From an uncultured Clostridia bacterium (lineage in GTDB: Bacteria > Bacillota > Clostridia > Christensenellales > Borkfalkiaceae), in NCBI GenBank assembly GCA_947589385.1, contig CANPZW010000013.1, positions 1 to 47,584 on the forward strand: DNA of 47,584 bases. The letters run 5' to 3'. Below, in pieces: positions 16,342 through 24,631 of this stretch; the stretch's first letter is position 1, and every line of letters begins with the position of its first letter. The position numbers and the translations under genes are program-made. Under the pieces are notes generated by a model. That model saw only the letters and a program-made list of their open reading frames with translations. It was not told where the DNA came from and searched no databases.

Positions 16342-17007
16342 TCATTTGTTTTTCAGCCCTTTGCGCTTGCCCGTGAACACAAGAATAACTACTGCCGAGG
16401 CGGCGACGACGGTAATCAAAATGGCGGTGACCAGTTTCGCGTTTCCATCCTGCGGCTCTGCGGCGTCGGTAGAAAATGTAGGCTGCGCGGGAATTTCGTT
16501 CAATGGATAATCGTCGTTCGCGCCCGGGATATACCCAAATTCTCCGTTGTACAGCACGTAGGAATACGCCGCCGCACCTCTGTAATAAACGCCGTAATAC
16601 GCCGCCGTGACGGAAATCTGCAAGCCGGACAAAGAGCCGTCCTGCGGCACGTCCGCCCTTATTACGGCGGTCACGGGGTAATTGAGATACACGTTTTCGG
16701 GCGGGACGGTTACGGGCGTGAGCCCCGATTTCAGGCAGTAGCCCGTGATTTCCGAGTAAAAGCCGTCGTTCTGCGCGTACCGCGCCAGATACCATTCGCC
16801 GTGTTCGACAAGAATTTCCACGCAATAGGTATATGGAACGGCAAAAAGAGCGGTAGCCGTATCCATTTTTTCGCAAAGATAGACGTTGCGCGTGTCCGCG
16901 CGTGCGTATTGCCTGCCGTCCGCGGCACGGGCGGTTTTTACGGGGAACGCCGTAGCCGAAATTATAAAAATTACAATAAGGCATAGCGCTGCCCGCAATA
17001 CTTTCAT
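16342..17007 (-). CDS. Exported single-pass protein with SH3-like domain
   Basis: 221 aa. Signal peptide (residues about 1-28, ending ARAA), an SH3-like region around residues 35-100 (LFAVPYTYCVEILVEHGEWYLARYAQNDGF in part), a second beta-rich region (105-170), a short low-complexity linker, a C-terminal transmembrane helix (LVTAILITVVAASAVVILVF) and a basic tail. Probably surface-located and peptidoglycan-facing. Same plan as the product of 14,397-15,737. A TATAAT at 17,016-17,021 ends 8 nt before the ATG with no ribosome site, again suggesting a leaderless or near-leaderless mRNA. It converges with the small gene at 15,936 and diverges from the terminase gene. Confidence 0.7.
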   Translation of the reverse strand: MKVLRAALCLIVIFIISATAFPVKTARAADGRQYARADTRNVYLCEKMDTATALFAVPYTYCVEILVEHGEWYLARYAQNDGFYSEITGYCLKSGLTPVTVPPENVYLNYPVTAVIRADVPQDGSLSGLQISVTAAYYGVYYRGAAAYSYVLYNGEFGYIPGANDDYPLNEIPAQPTFSTDAAEPQDGNAKLVTAILITVVAASAVVILVFTGKRKGLKNK

Positions 17008-17015
17008 ACCTACCG

Positions 17016-17021
17016 ATTATA
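17016..17021 (-). promoter_or_regulatory. -10 box 8 nt from the start codon
   Basis: TATAAT on the minus strand; no convincing -35 box at 16-18 nt. Confidence 0.45.
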
Positions 17022-17069
17022 TACGTTCACACCTGTAATATTTTAAGGAGTTTTGTCTTATTAAGTCTT

Positions 17070-18509
17070 ATGCAAAGGGAAGAAATTCTTAAAAGAATAG
17101 CCGAGATAGAAGAGGAACAGAAAAAACGGCGGGAGAGCAACCTTCTGCTGTACTACAACACGGGCAAAAAAAAGCATAAAAAACAGCTTGCCTTCCATAA
17201 ATGCAAAAAGCGCAACCGTTGGGTGTTCGGCGGCAACCGTTCGGGGAAAACCGAGTGCGGGGCGGTGGAATGTCTGTGGCTTCTCCGCGGCTGTCATCCC
17301 TACCGCAAAAACAGGCGGGACGTGTTCGGATGGTGCGTATCTTTGTCGCAACAGGTCCAGCGGGATGTGGCGCAGGCAAAAATTCTGCATTACCTGCCCA
17401 AAAGCTGGATAGCGGATATAGTTATGCTTTCCGGACGTAAGGACAGCCCTGCGGGCGGCGTCATAGACCAGATAAAAATCAAGAACGTATTCGGGGGAAT
17501 TTCCACGCTGGGCTTCAAAAGCTGCGACCAGGGGCGGGAAAAATTTCAGGGTTCGAGTTTGGATTTCGTATGGTTCGACGAAGAGCCGCCGCGAGACATA
17601 TACGAGGAATGTGTAATGCGCGTCATGGACAAGCGGGGGGATATCTTCGGCACGATGACGCCTTTGAAGGGCAAGACGTTCGTCTATAACGAAATCTACC
17701 TGAATGTTCGCAAAAATCCCGAAATATGGCACGAATTTATGACCTGGGACGACAACCCCTTTCTTTCGGGAAAGGAGATTGCGCTTTTGGAAACTGCTAT
17801 GGACGGCAGCGCGCTGGATTCCCGCAGATACGGCAGGTTTTCCGAGGGGAAGGGGCTTGTCTATCCCGAATTTGACGAAAGCGTGCACGTTATAAAGCCG
17901 TTTAAAGTTCCCGAAGAATGGCAGGACGCGATTTCAATCGACCCGGGGCTGAATAACCCGCTTTCGGCGCATTGGTATTGCGTGGATTGGGACGGCAACG
18001 TATATGTGGTGGCAGAGCATTTTGCAAGCGGACGGGACATAGATTTTCACGCGCAGGCGATTTTGGAAATAAGCCGCAAATTGGGCTGGAAAACGGACAG
18101 GCACGGGCGGGTCGGAGCGCTTATAGACAGCGCGGCAAACCAAAGGACGCTGGCTTCGGCGAAGTCGGTTTCCGAACTTTTTTCGGAGCGCGGGATTCTT
18201 GTCAATCCCAACGTCAACAAGGATGTATTTGCGGGTATATCACGCGTAAAAGCCTTCTTAAAGCGGGACAACGGCGAGGGGAACCTGTATATCTTTTCAA
18301 ACTGCGTGAACATGATAGAAGAGTTTAAAGGTTATTTTTGGGCGGGCGGCGACGTACCCGTAAAGCGCGACGACCACTGCATGGACGAGCTGAGATATTA
18401 TATCATGACCCGCCCCCGCGCCCCGGAAAAGAGGGAAGCCGTATCCGACGTGGGCAGGGACAAGCTTAAACGCATAAAGCGTATGCGCCGCCCCATTACG
18501 GGGGAGTAA
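17070..18509 (+). CDS. Phage terminase large subunit (TerL)
   Basis: 479 aa, usual size for TerL. ATPase domain: Walker A GGNRSGKT (54-61), Walker B/DEAH-like VWFDEEP near residue 171, and a GTMTPLKGK coupling motif. RNase H-like nuclease domain from about 285: SIDPGLNNP (first Asp), GALIDSAANQ (middle), and DDHCMDELRYY (last Asp cluster near 442). It pumps and cuts DNA during packaging into the prohead. An AAGGAG occurs ~20 nt upstream of the ATG, far for normal initiation, and no closer in-frame initiator exists. No small terminase subunit is recognised nearby, so substrate choice is unclear. Confidence 0.92.
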   Translation: MQREEILKRIAEIEEEQKKRRESNLLLYYNTGKKKHKKQLAFHKCKKRNRWVFGGNRSGKTECGAVECLWLLRGCHPYRKNRRDVFGWCVSLSQQVQRDVAQAKILHYLPKSWIADIVMLSGRKDSPAGGVIDQIKIKNVFGGISTLGFKSCDQGREKFQGSSLDFVWFDEEPPRDIYEECVMRVMDKRGDIFGTMTPLKGKTFVYNEIYLNVRKNPEIWHEFMTWDDNPFLSGKEIALLETAMDGSALDSRRYGRFSEGKGLVYPEFDESVHVIKPFKVPEEWQDAISIDPGLNNPLSAHWYCVDWDGNVYVVAEHFASGRDIDFHAQAILEISRKLGWKTDRHGRVGALIDSAANQRTLASAKSVSELFSERGILVNPNVNKDVFAGISRVKAFLKRDNGEGNLYIFSNCVNMIEEFKGYFWAGGDVPVKRDDHCMDELRYYIMTRPRAPEKREAVSDVGRDKLKRIKRMRRPITGE

Positions 18510-18563
18510 AAACGCAATACGTATGCGATTAAAGGTAAATTATCGGTAACGGGAGGTGGCAAT

Positions 18564-18812
18564 ATTTCTGATGAGGACAGCGTAAAGCGGGCGCTTATAA
18601 AGTGCGCCACGGGGCTTTCGGCAAGCGAAACGGTGGAGGAGTTCTCCGTCGAAAACGGCGAGCTGAAACTTGTGAAGAAGAAAATCACGAGAAGGGAAAT
18701 TCCGCCCGACATAAAGGCGGTAAAACTGCTTTTGGACGGCAGAGAGGAACTTTCGGACGAAGAGCTCGAAGCCGAGAAGCAAAAACTTATGGATATGTTA
18801 AAGGAGGAATAA
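18564..18812 (+). CDS. Small acidic phage-type protein between terminase and portal, apparent ATT start
   Basis: 82 aa (ISDEDSVKRALIKCATGLSA at the start), Glu/Lys-rich and helical. The frame has no ATG, GTG or TTG before the conserved-looking region; the only initiator in place is ATT at 18,564, 5 nt after GGGAGGTG. Its TAA overlaps the portal ATG by one base (TAATG), the mark of translational coupling, which supports real expression. The frame continues straight from the terminase stop, so readthrough would give a fused protein. Proteins of this size between terL and portal are sometimes head-assembly or small-terminase-like, with residues 11-35 resembling a short helix-turn-helix, but no family is recognised. 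Confidence 0.6.
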   Translation: MSDEDSVKRALIKCATGLSASETVEEFSVENGELKLVKKKITRREIPPDIKAVKLLLDGREELSDEELEAEKQKLMDMLKEE

Positions 18813-20491
18813 TGGAACAAAAAACAAACGAAGAAGAACAAAAGACGGCGGAAGAATTGCTTTGCCGAGAGGTGCTGGACGACTTTACGGAAAGGCAGCG
18901 CAGGCGCAAAAAGCTGGAACGGCAGTGGGAACTTAACCTGAAATTCGTGCAGGGCAACCAATATTGCCGCATAACGGAAGGCGGGGATATCGCGCCGACC
19001 GACAGGCTTTACGAATGGGAGCAAAGGCGGGTTTTCAACCATATAGCGCCCGTGATAGACACGCGGCTTTCCAAGCTTTCGCGCATACGCCCCGCGCTTG
19101 CGGTGCGCCCCGCTTCGGATGAGGAAAACGACAGGCAGGCTTCCGAACTCGCTTCCGCAATCCTTTCCGCGGTGCAGGAGGAAAGCGACCTCGACGGCGT
19201 TATATCTTCCGCCACCATGTGGTCGGAAATATGCGGTACGTCCTTTTATAAAACGGTCTGGGATTCGGCGGGCGGCAAAAAACTCGGCGAAACGGAAAGC
19301 GGCGCAAGCGTGAACGAGGGCGGCGTAAGCGTCGCGGCGGTGTCGCCTTTCGAAATCTACCCTTTCTGCCAGGACGAGGAAAGCCTTGAAATGCAGCCCA
19401 GCATAATTCATGCGAAGCTATTGCCCGTGTCGGAAATTTACACTATGTACGGCGTAAAGCTTGCGGGCAGGGAGCTTCCGGCGTCCGCCCCGTCGCGTTT
19501 CGAATCGGGCGACAGGCAGGAGGGATTCGAGCTGGTTTTGGAAAGGTATGAAAAACCCACGGTTGACCTCCCCGAAGGCAGGCTTACCGTAACGGCAGGC
19601 GAAAGGCTTCTTTACGACGGCGTTCTGCCGTACGTAAACTGCGAAAACGGCACTCGCGGATATCCCTTTGTAAAGCAGGTTTCCGTGCCCGTGGCGGGCA
19701 GTTTTTTCGGCGCGAGCGTTGTGGAAAGGCTTATACCCGTCCAGCGCGCGTACAACGCCGTCAAAAACCGAAAGCACGAATATCTCAACCGCATTTCGAT
19801 GGGCACGGTGGCGGTGGAGGACGGCTCGGTCGATGTTGACGAACTCGCCGACGACGGGCTTGCGCCCGGCAAGGTAATCGTCTATCGGCAGGGCGGAAAT
19901 CCTCCCGAAATGCTCACATTGGGCAGCGTTCCCGACGAATTTTGGAAAGAGGAAAACAGTCTTCTGACCGAATTTTCGAAAATTTCGGGCACGGGCGATA
20001 TTTCGGAGAACGCGGACAGCTTCGCGGGGATAACTTCTGCAACGGGGCTTCAACTGATTATAGAGCAGGACGACGCCCGTCTTAACGTAGCCTATCAAAG
20101 CTTAAAGCGCGCCGTAAGGAGCATAGGGCGGCAGATACTGCGTCTTTACAGGCAATTCGCAACGGACGTACGCCTTTTAAGGCTTGCGCAGAAGGACGGC
20201 AAGGTTAAGGTCTATTGTTTCAAGGGCAGCGATATTTCGGGCGAGGACGTGATTTTGGAGGCGGACACCGACCTTAATCTTTCGCCCGCGCAGAGGCGTT
20301 CGGTTATATTCGACCTGTTGGACAAGGGGCTTTTTTCGGACGCGGACGGAAAAACCCCACAGGCTGCGAAAAAGAAACTTTTGGAGCTTTTGGGCTACGC
20401 GTCGCTTGCCGACCTTATTCCCGCCGAAGAAAAGGGCGGCGCAAAAAAAACCGAGAATGAAGAATATGAAGATAAGGAGAAAAGAAATTGA
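18812..20491 (+). CDS. Phage portal protein, P22-like
   Basis: 559 aa from the ATG preceded by AAGGAGG 5 nt upstream; a longer open frame reaches back but only overlaps the previous gene. Recognised by position after TerL and by portal-like features: an N-terminal basic helical wing, FNHIAPVIDTRLSKLSRIRPAL around 72-95, PFEIYPFCQDEES near 185, the GASVVERLIPVQRAYNAVKNRKHEYLN clip/stem stretch near 300, and SATGLQLIIEQDDARL. It forms the dodecameric ring for DNA entry and joins scaffold, connector and terminase. The tail is a low-complexity Glu/Lys segment. Stop overlaps the scaffold TTG by 4 nt. Confidence 0.88.
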   Translation: MEQKTNEEEQKTAEELLCREVLDDFTERQRRRKKLERQWELNLKFVQGNQYCRITEGGDIAPTDRLYEWEQRRVFNHIAPVIDTRLSKLSRIRPALAVRPASDEENDRQASELASAILSAVQEESDLDGVISSATMWSEICGTSFYKTVWDSAGGKKLGETESGASVNEGGVSVAAVSPFEIYPFCQDEESLEMQPSIIHAKLLPVSEIYTMYGVKLAGRELPASAPSRFESGDRQEGFELVLERYEKPTVDLPEGRLTVTAGERLLYDGVLPYVNCENGTRGYPFVKQVSVPVAGSFFGASVVERLIPVQRAYNAVKNRKHEYLNRISMGTVAVEDGSVDVDELADDGLAPGKVIVYRQGGNPPEMLTLGSVPDEFWKEENSLLTEFSKISGTGDISENADSFAGITSATGLQLIIEQDDARLNVAYQSLKRAVRSIGRQILRLYRQFATDVRLLRLAQKDGKVKVYCFKGSDISGEDVILEADTDLNLSPAQRRSVIFDLLDKGLFSDADGKTPQAAKKKLLELLGYASLADLIPAEEKGGAKKTENEEYEDKEKRN

Positions 20492-20982
20492 CTGACGAAA
20501 ACGCGGTACATACCGAGGATTTTGATAAAAGCAGCCCCGATACGGCTGCGGCGCTTAACGCGCCGGATAGGGAGAACCTTGACGAAGGAGTTTGCGTTGC
20601 GGCGGAAACCGCGGAAGCGGAAAAAGAAGAAAGTAAAGCCGCGCCTGCAACGGGCAAATTCAAAAGCGTCGAAGCCCTGATGTCGGCGTACCTCAATCTG
20701 GAAGCGGAGTTCACCCGGCGCAGCCAGAAACTTAAAGAGCTTGAAGAGAACAAGGCGTGCGAGGCGCCCTCTGTTAAGCGCATTACGGGGGAGGAGCTTC
20801 TGAACGCGGCGCTGGCGGATGAAAACGTCAGGAACGCCGTGGTGGGCGATTATCTCAAAACGGTAATCGCGGGCAAAAGCGTACCCCTGATTGTCGGCGG
20901 CGTGGCTTGCGCCGCACCCGCGTGCGAACCCAAATCCGTAAAGGAAGCGGGCGCGCTCGTAAAACAATTTTTAAAAAAATAA
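20488..20982 (+). CDS. Scaffolding protein of the capsid
   Basis: 164 aa with a TTG start supported by AAGGAG 7 nt upstream and a TTGA overlap with the portal stop. Composition is typical of scaffolds: acidic and Ala/Glu-rich N-terminus, central helix (FKSVEALMSAYLNLEAEFTRRSQKLKELEE, about residues 56-85), and a C-terminal helical end with basic Lys residues (KEAGALVKQFLKK). Its position directly before the capsid gene is the classical scaffold slot. No protease motif is seen, so the scaffold would be released rather than digested, as in P22. Assignment rests on order and composition, not on a conserved motif. Confidence 0.75.
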   Translation: MTDENAVHTEDFDKSSPDTAAALNAPDRENLDEGVCVAAETAEAEKEESKAAPATGKFKSVEALMSAYLNLEAEFTRRSQKLKELEENKACEAPSVKRITGEELLNAALADENVRNAVVGDYLKTVIAGKSVPLIVGGVACAAPACEPKSVKEAGALVKQFLKK

Positions 20983-20997
20983 AGGAGAATTTTATAA

Positions 20998-22149
20998 TTG
21001 ATTACCATTGAAAACGCAGATAAAGCATTGAAAGAATATTACCTTCAAGCCGTAACGGCACAGCTCAACGACAACATTTCCCCTTTCTTTTCGGCAATAG
21101 AAAAGACGGCGGAAAATGTGACAGGCAAGGACGTCAGCATTGCGGTTATCCGCAACAGCATAGACAGCGTGAATGCCTGCGCCGAGGACGCGGACCTGCC
21201 CGAACCCCACAAAAACAGATACCTTAAAATTAGCGTGCCTTTGAAAAACATCTACGGCACAATACAAATCAGCGATAAGGCGCTGCGCGCCTCCCGCGAC
21301 AGCTCGGGCGCTTTCGTAAACCTTGTGAACGCAGAAATGGACGGACTTGTCTCTGGCGCAAAGTATAATTTCCAGCGTATGCTCTACGGCGACGGCACGG
21401 CGAAAATCTGCACCGTATCCTCAGTCGTCGCAGAATCGGACAGCAAGAAATTCAACGTTGACGACGTTTCCAATCTCACCAAGGGCATGCTGGTTGACCT
21501 TATCCGCGCGGACGGCACGAAAGTGGAAAGAATCACCATAACCGACATCAGCGAGAAAGTCATTACTTTGAGCACCGCCATTACGGGCAATGTCGTAAAC
21601 GCGGTAATCGCCAAGGCGGGGGCTTATAAAAACGAACTCACGGGTCTTGCCGCAATTTTCGGCGAAGGCGATTTGTACGGCTACGACAGGGCGGAAGAGC
21701 CTTATTTCAAGCCCTATTCCGCAACGGCGGAGTCGGCGGGCTTTACCGAAGAAAGCATGACGGACGTGCTCGACTATATGGAGCAGAATTTCAACAGCAA
21801 GATAAATATGATTCTCTGCTCGTTCGCCACCCGTAAAAAAATCGCCGCGTTCGTTGCTGCCCGCAAGCTGGTTGCGAACACTATCGACGCGCCTACTGGC
21901 TTCGGAGTGGTTACCGTAAACGGAATACCCGTATATGCCGACAGATTCTGCCCCGACAACACGGTATATTTCGTGAACACGGACGACTTCGTATTAAGCC
22001 AGCTCTGCGATTGGGAGTGGTTGGAGGACGAGGACGGCAAAATTTTAAAGCAGGTTCCCGGCAAGGCGGCGTACAGCGCGACCCTCGTCAAATATGCCGA
22101 GCTCATCTGCAAGAAACCCTGCGGACAGGCAGTTCTGACCATTAGCTGA
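20998..22149 (+). CDS. Major capsid protein, HK97-fold type
   Basis: 383 aa, TTG start with AAGGAG 9 nt upstream. The N-terminal E-loop-like region contains ISDKALRAS, followed by an Ala/Gly-rich alpha-helical core (AEMDGLVSGAKYNFQRMLYGDG). Residues about 130-205 form an inserted beta domain (TKGMLVDLIRADGTKVERIT), then a core A-domain with VTVNGIPVYADRFCPDNTVYFVN, a strand-turn pattern found in HK97-fold coats. No N-terminal prohead protease domain or delta domain is present, consistent with a separate scaffold. It would build the icosahedral shell. Gap to the scaffold is 15 nt, to the connector 7 nt. Confidence 0.85.
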   Translation: MITIENADKALKEYYLQAVTAQLNDNISPFFSAIEKTAENVTGKDVSIAVIRNSIDSVNACAEDADLPEPHKNRYLKISVPLKNIYGTIQISDKALRASRDSSGAFVNLVNAEMDGLVSGAKYNFQRMLYGDGTAKICTVSSVVAESDSKKFNVDDVSNLTKGMLVDLIRADGTKVERITITDISEKVITLSTAITGNVVNAVIAKAGAYKNELTGLAAIFGEGDLYGYDRAEEPYFKPYSATAESAGFTEESMTDVLDYMEQNFNSKINMILCSFATRKKIAAFVAARKLVANTIDAPTGFGVVTVNGIPVYADRFCPDNTVYFVNTDDFVLSQLCDWEWLEDEDGKILKQVPGKAAYSATLVKYAELICKKPCGQAVLTIS

Positions 22150-22156
22150 GGCGGAT

Positions 22157-22714
22157 ATGTCGATTAAAGACGTTATGGTAAGCGCTTTGAGGCGCATAGG
22201 TAGAGAGGAGCTTGCCGCCGACGTCGAGGACGGCGGCGCTCCCGTCGGAGAGGGCGGCGAGGTGGTAAAAACCCTGCTGTACTGCATAAACGCAACCGAG
22301 GATGAGCTCGCAAGGCATTATCTGCCGCTTAAAGCGTCGGAAATCCTGCGTTCCGCCGACAATAAATTCGCATATACGCTTTTTTCGCACACGCCCGTTA
22401 AAATTCTGAATGTGAAAGCGGGCGGCAGAGAAATTCCTTTTACGCTTTCCCCCGATTTTTTTACGGCGGACGCGGCGGAGGCGGAGGTGGAATACCTCTA
22501 TGCCCCCGCTAAAAAGGAATTGGAGGACGAAAGCGAGTTCGGCGAGCTTGCGGACGGAAATCTGACCGCGCTCGGCGCGGCGGCGGAGTACTGCCTTATA
22601 TGCGGTGAAACCGCTATGGCGGAGGTATGGGAAACGCGCTACCGCGCGGCGATAGACAGGGCACGGCGGGAAAGACGTTCCCCCGTATATGTGCCCCCGA
22701 GGAGGTGGGTATAG
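22157..22714 (+). CDS. Head-tail connector/adaptor protein (T7 gp11/P22 gp4-like position)
   Basis: 185 aa, GAGG 4-5 nt upstream of the ATG. The pattern MSIKDVMVSALRRIG, a helix with CINATEDELARHYLPL, a beta hairpin (AEVEYLYAP) and an all-helical C-terminal part (AAAEYCLICGETAMAEVWETRYRAAIDRARR) matches the usual plan of portal-binding connector proteins of podoviruses and siphoviruses. It would sit under the portal ring and close the head after packaging. The last codons hold a strong GAGGAGGTG that drives the next gene. Assignment is by fold-like pattern and gene order. Confidence 0.7.
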   Translation: MSIKDVMVSALRRIGREELAADVEDGGAPVGEGGEVVKTLLYCINATEDELARHYLPLKASEILRSADNKFAYTLFSHTPVKILNVKAGGREIPFTLSPDFFTADAAEAEVEYLYAPAKKELEDESEFGELADGNLTALGAAAEYCLICGETAMAEVWETRYRAAIDRARRERRSPVYVPPRRWV

Positions 22715-23953
22715 TTGGCTTTGAAATATCCCAAATGCGCAAGTGCGCAGGTTGACCTGCTTGCAGGCAAAGACGTTTTCCCCGTGGGCTGCGTTTTAAA
22801 GGACGGAAAGCTTTCGCCCGCATTCAACGCCGTGGATACCTTTCATGCGACGGTAAAAAAGTTGGTATGTCTCAGACAGTCGAACTCCGCAAGCGGCTCG
22901 CTTGCATATTCCAGCGACGGCAAGGTTTATCGCGGGGATAATCTTGACGCTACCGTACTTACGCAGATAGAGACCATGACCGCTTCTTTGCCATTTTTCA
23001 TAGAGCAGAAGAGCGGTACAAGCAACGACCTTGTGCTTCTCGGAAACACGAACTACGTGCGTATGCGCAACGGTGGATATTACAAGGGCGAACTTGCCTC
23101 GTCGTTGCGCTGCGGGACTATAAGGTGCGGCAGATTGTTCGGAATAGACAGAAGCAACGCCTATCTTTTCAAGTGGTCGGGACCGGGGGGATACACCGAT
23201 TGGGAATCAGGCATTTCGGGCGCGGGGCAAGCCTATCTCGAAGAATACGGCGGACAGTCGTGGGAAATTTTCAGCCTCGACGACGAGCTTGTCATCCTGC
23301 GCGAATACGGTATAACGCGTATTTCCGCCGCGGGCGACCCCGAAAACTTCCGTCTTGACGGGGATACCATACCCATTCCCAGCTTTTACAGAAAGACCGC
23401 CGCGCTTGCCGGCGACGGGCTGTATTTTTGTGCGGACGGCGGGCTGTACCGCTACAAGGGCGGCAAAGTCAGCAAGATGGAGGGACTTGTGACGGACGAC
23501 GCCGCCACGCCCATGCTTTCGGCTTCGTATGGGGGCAGATACTATCTTGCGGCAGGCATTTCTTCAAGGCTTTCGAGGAGGGTGGTTTATATCTACGACA
23601 CGGTTGACAAGACTTACCAGGTAGTGGATATTCCCGCTATATGTCTGTCCTCGGACAACCGCTCGATGATAGGCTTTGCCGCGGATACTGCATACCGCAT
23701 ACAAAATACGGGGGAATACTCCTTTTCCTGTGGGGAATTTGATTTCGGCTCACATTCGAGAAAACTTCTTACGTCGCTTGAAGCCGACTGTGACGAGGGC
23801 GTGGAAGTAAGCATATCCAACGGCAGATTCACGCGCACAGTCACTGCTGGCGGAAAGACGAGGCTTAACATGCGCGGCGTAAGTTTTTCGGTGACGGTGA
23901 GCGGCTCGGGCGAGGTGCGCTCGCTGAAACTGAACGCGGAGGTGCGCAAATGA
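22715..23953 (+). CDS. Beta-propeller nozzle/stabilization-like protein
   Basis: 412 aa, TTG start 7-8 nt after a GAGGAGGTG site and touching the previous stop. The sequence has repeated blade-like strands: LAYSSDGKVYRGD, DLVLLGNTNYVRMR, DELVILREYGITRI, GDGLYFCADGGLYRYKGG, RRVVYIYDTVDKTYQVV. Such propellers form the tail nozzle of short-tailed phages (T7 gp12, P22 gp10), which fits its place after the connector. At 412 residues it lies near P22 gp10 in size. No receptor-binding or needle domain is attached. Its end overlaps the next ATG in an ATGA junction. Confidence 0.6.
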   Translation: MALKYPKCASAQVDLLAGKDVFPVGCVLKDGKLSPAFNAVDTFHATVKKLVCLRQSNSASGSLAYSSDGKVYRGDNLDATVLTQIETMTASLPFFIEQKSGTSNDLVLLGNTNYVRMRNGGYYKGELASSLRCGTIRCGRLFGIDRSNAYLFKWSGPGGYTDWESGISGAGQAYLEEYGGQSWEIFSLDDELVILREYGITRISAAGDPENFRLDGDTIPIPSFYRKTAALAGDGLYFCADGGLYRYKGGKVSKMEGLVTDDAATPMLSASYGGRYYLAAGISSRLSRRVVYIYDTVDKTYQVVDIPAICLSSDNRSMIGFAADTAYRIQNTGEYSFSCGEFDFGSHSRKLLTSLEADCDEGVEVSISNGRFTRTVTAGGKTRLNMRGVSFSVTVSGSGEVRSLKLNAEVRK

Positions 23954-24435
23954 CTTTCGATATTGTAACCTTTTCGCAGGAACAGCTCGACGCCCTTTCA
24001 AACGTGCAGATGCAGCTTCTGCGCACGGCGCAAAAGAACAAGAACAAGCTCCAACACGATATGGAGAATGATTTGGCTCTGTTCAAAAAGTTGCTTCTCA
24101 CAAACGGTATGTACAATTCCACGTTGTACTCGCAAAAGGAAGCGGCGTTGCTCGCGGAATTCAACTATCAGGTCGAGATACTCAAAGAACAGCTTTTGTA
24201 CGCGCTGTCGATAAACGAACCATTTCCCGACCAGGAAGCCGACCAGGAAAAAGTGGGGTATATCGTCGATTATTCGCTGTCCTATACGGAGCGCTATGCG
24301 ATTGTGCGGGAGTATTATCTTGCGCTCGACGCAGCGACGAGAATGAATTTATACACCAACGACGACGTAGCAAAGCGCTATCTCGGCAATTACTACACAA
24401 CCCTTTACAACGTGCTATACACTTACAGCCAATAG
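23950..24435 (+). CDS. Last gene of the head cassette, helical protein of unknown function
   Basis: 161 aa. Coiled-coil-like helices at residues about 8-60 (QEQLDALSNVQMQLLRTAQKN onward) and 65-90, then a Tyr-rich second half (YIVDYSLSYTERYAIVREYYLAL and YLGNYYTTLYNVLYTYSQ at the end). No signal peptide, membrane segment or enzyme motif. By position after the nozzle-like gene it could be an internal, ejection or tail-tip protein; its short length and Tyr-rich tail fit none of the known families that I recognise. The transcript ends at a strong terminator 124 nt later. Confidence 0.55.
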   Translation: MTFDIVTFSQEQLDALSNVQMQLLRTAQKNKNKLQHDMENDLALFKKLLLTNGMYNSTLYSQKEAALLAEFNYQVEILKEQLLYALSINEPFPDQEADQEKVGYIVDYSLSYTERYAIVREYYLALDAATRMNLYTNDDVAKRYLGNYYTTLYNVLYTYSQ

Positions 24436-24558
24436 CCGCGGATTTTCGGGCGGGTAAACCGTTTTCTAAGCGAAACCCTAAGGAGGGAGCGGGGGCTTTC
24501 GATTTAATTAAAGGCAGTTTAAGGGTTTAAACTTTACGGAACATGGGCTCGGCGGCGG

Positions 24559-24593
24559 GGCGGCGGCGGAATTTTCCGCCGCCGCCTTTTTTT
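24559..24593 (+). terminator. Strong terminator closing the head cassette
   Basis: 13-bp perfect stem (GGCGGCGGCGGAA with its complement), 2-nt loop, then seven T. Confidence 0.9.
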
Positions 24594-24595
24594 AC

Positions 24596-24624
24596 TTTAC
24601 AAGCCGCACGGTATTTGATATAAT
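24596..24624 (+). promoter_or_regulatory. Promoter giving a leaderless methyltransferase mRNA
   Basis: TTTACA, 17-nt spacer, TATAAT; seven bases later comes the ATG, so transcription should begin at or next to the start codon. Confidence 0.8.
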
Positions 24625-24631
24625 CCGTAGT

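Larger units (their letters stand above)
17070..24435 (+). mobile_element. Podovirus-like packaging and head cassette without other phage genes
   Basis: Eight closely spaced plus-strand genes: large terminase, small protein, portal, scaffold, major capsid, connector, propeller nozzle-like, unknown. All are intact, with overlaps or short gaps, and a strong terminator follows at 24,559. Base composition matches neighbouring host genes. No integrase, repressor, replication, lysis, tail-fibre or internal ejection genes were found within 8 kb on either side. Confidence 0.75.

Noticed and set aside
17070-24435. Complete functional prophage
   Set aside because: No integrase, repressor, replication, lysis or adhesion genes on either side, and flanking genes are ordinary host genes.
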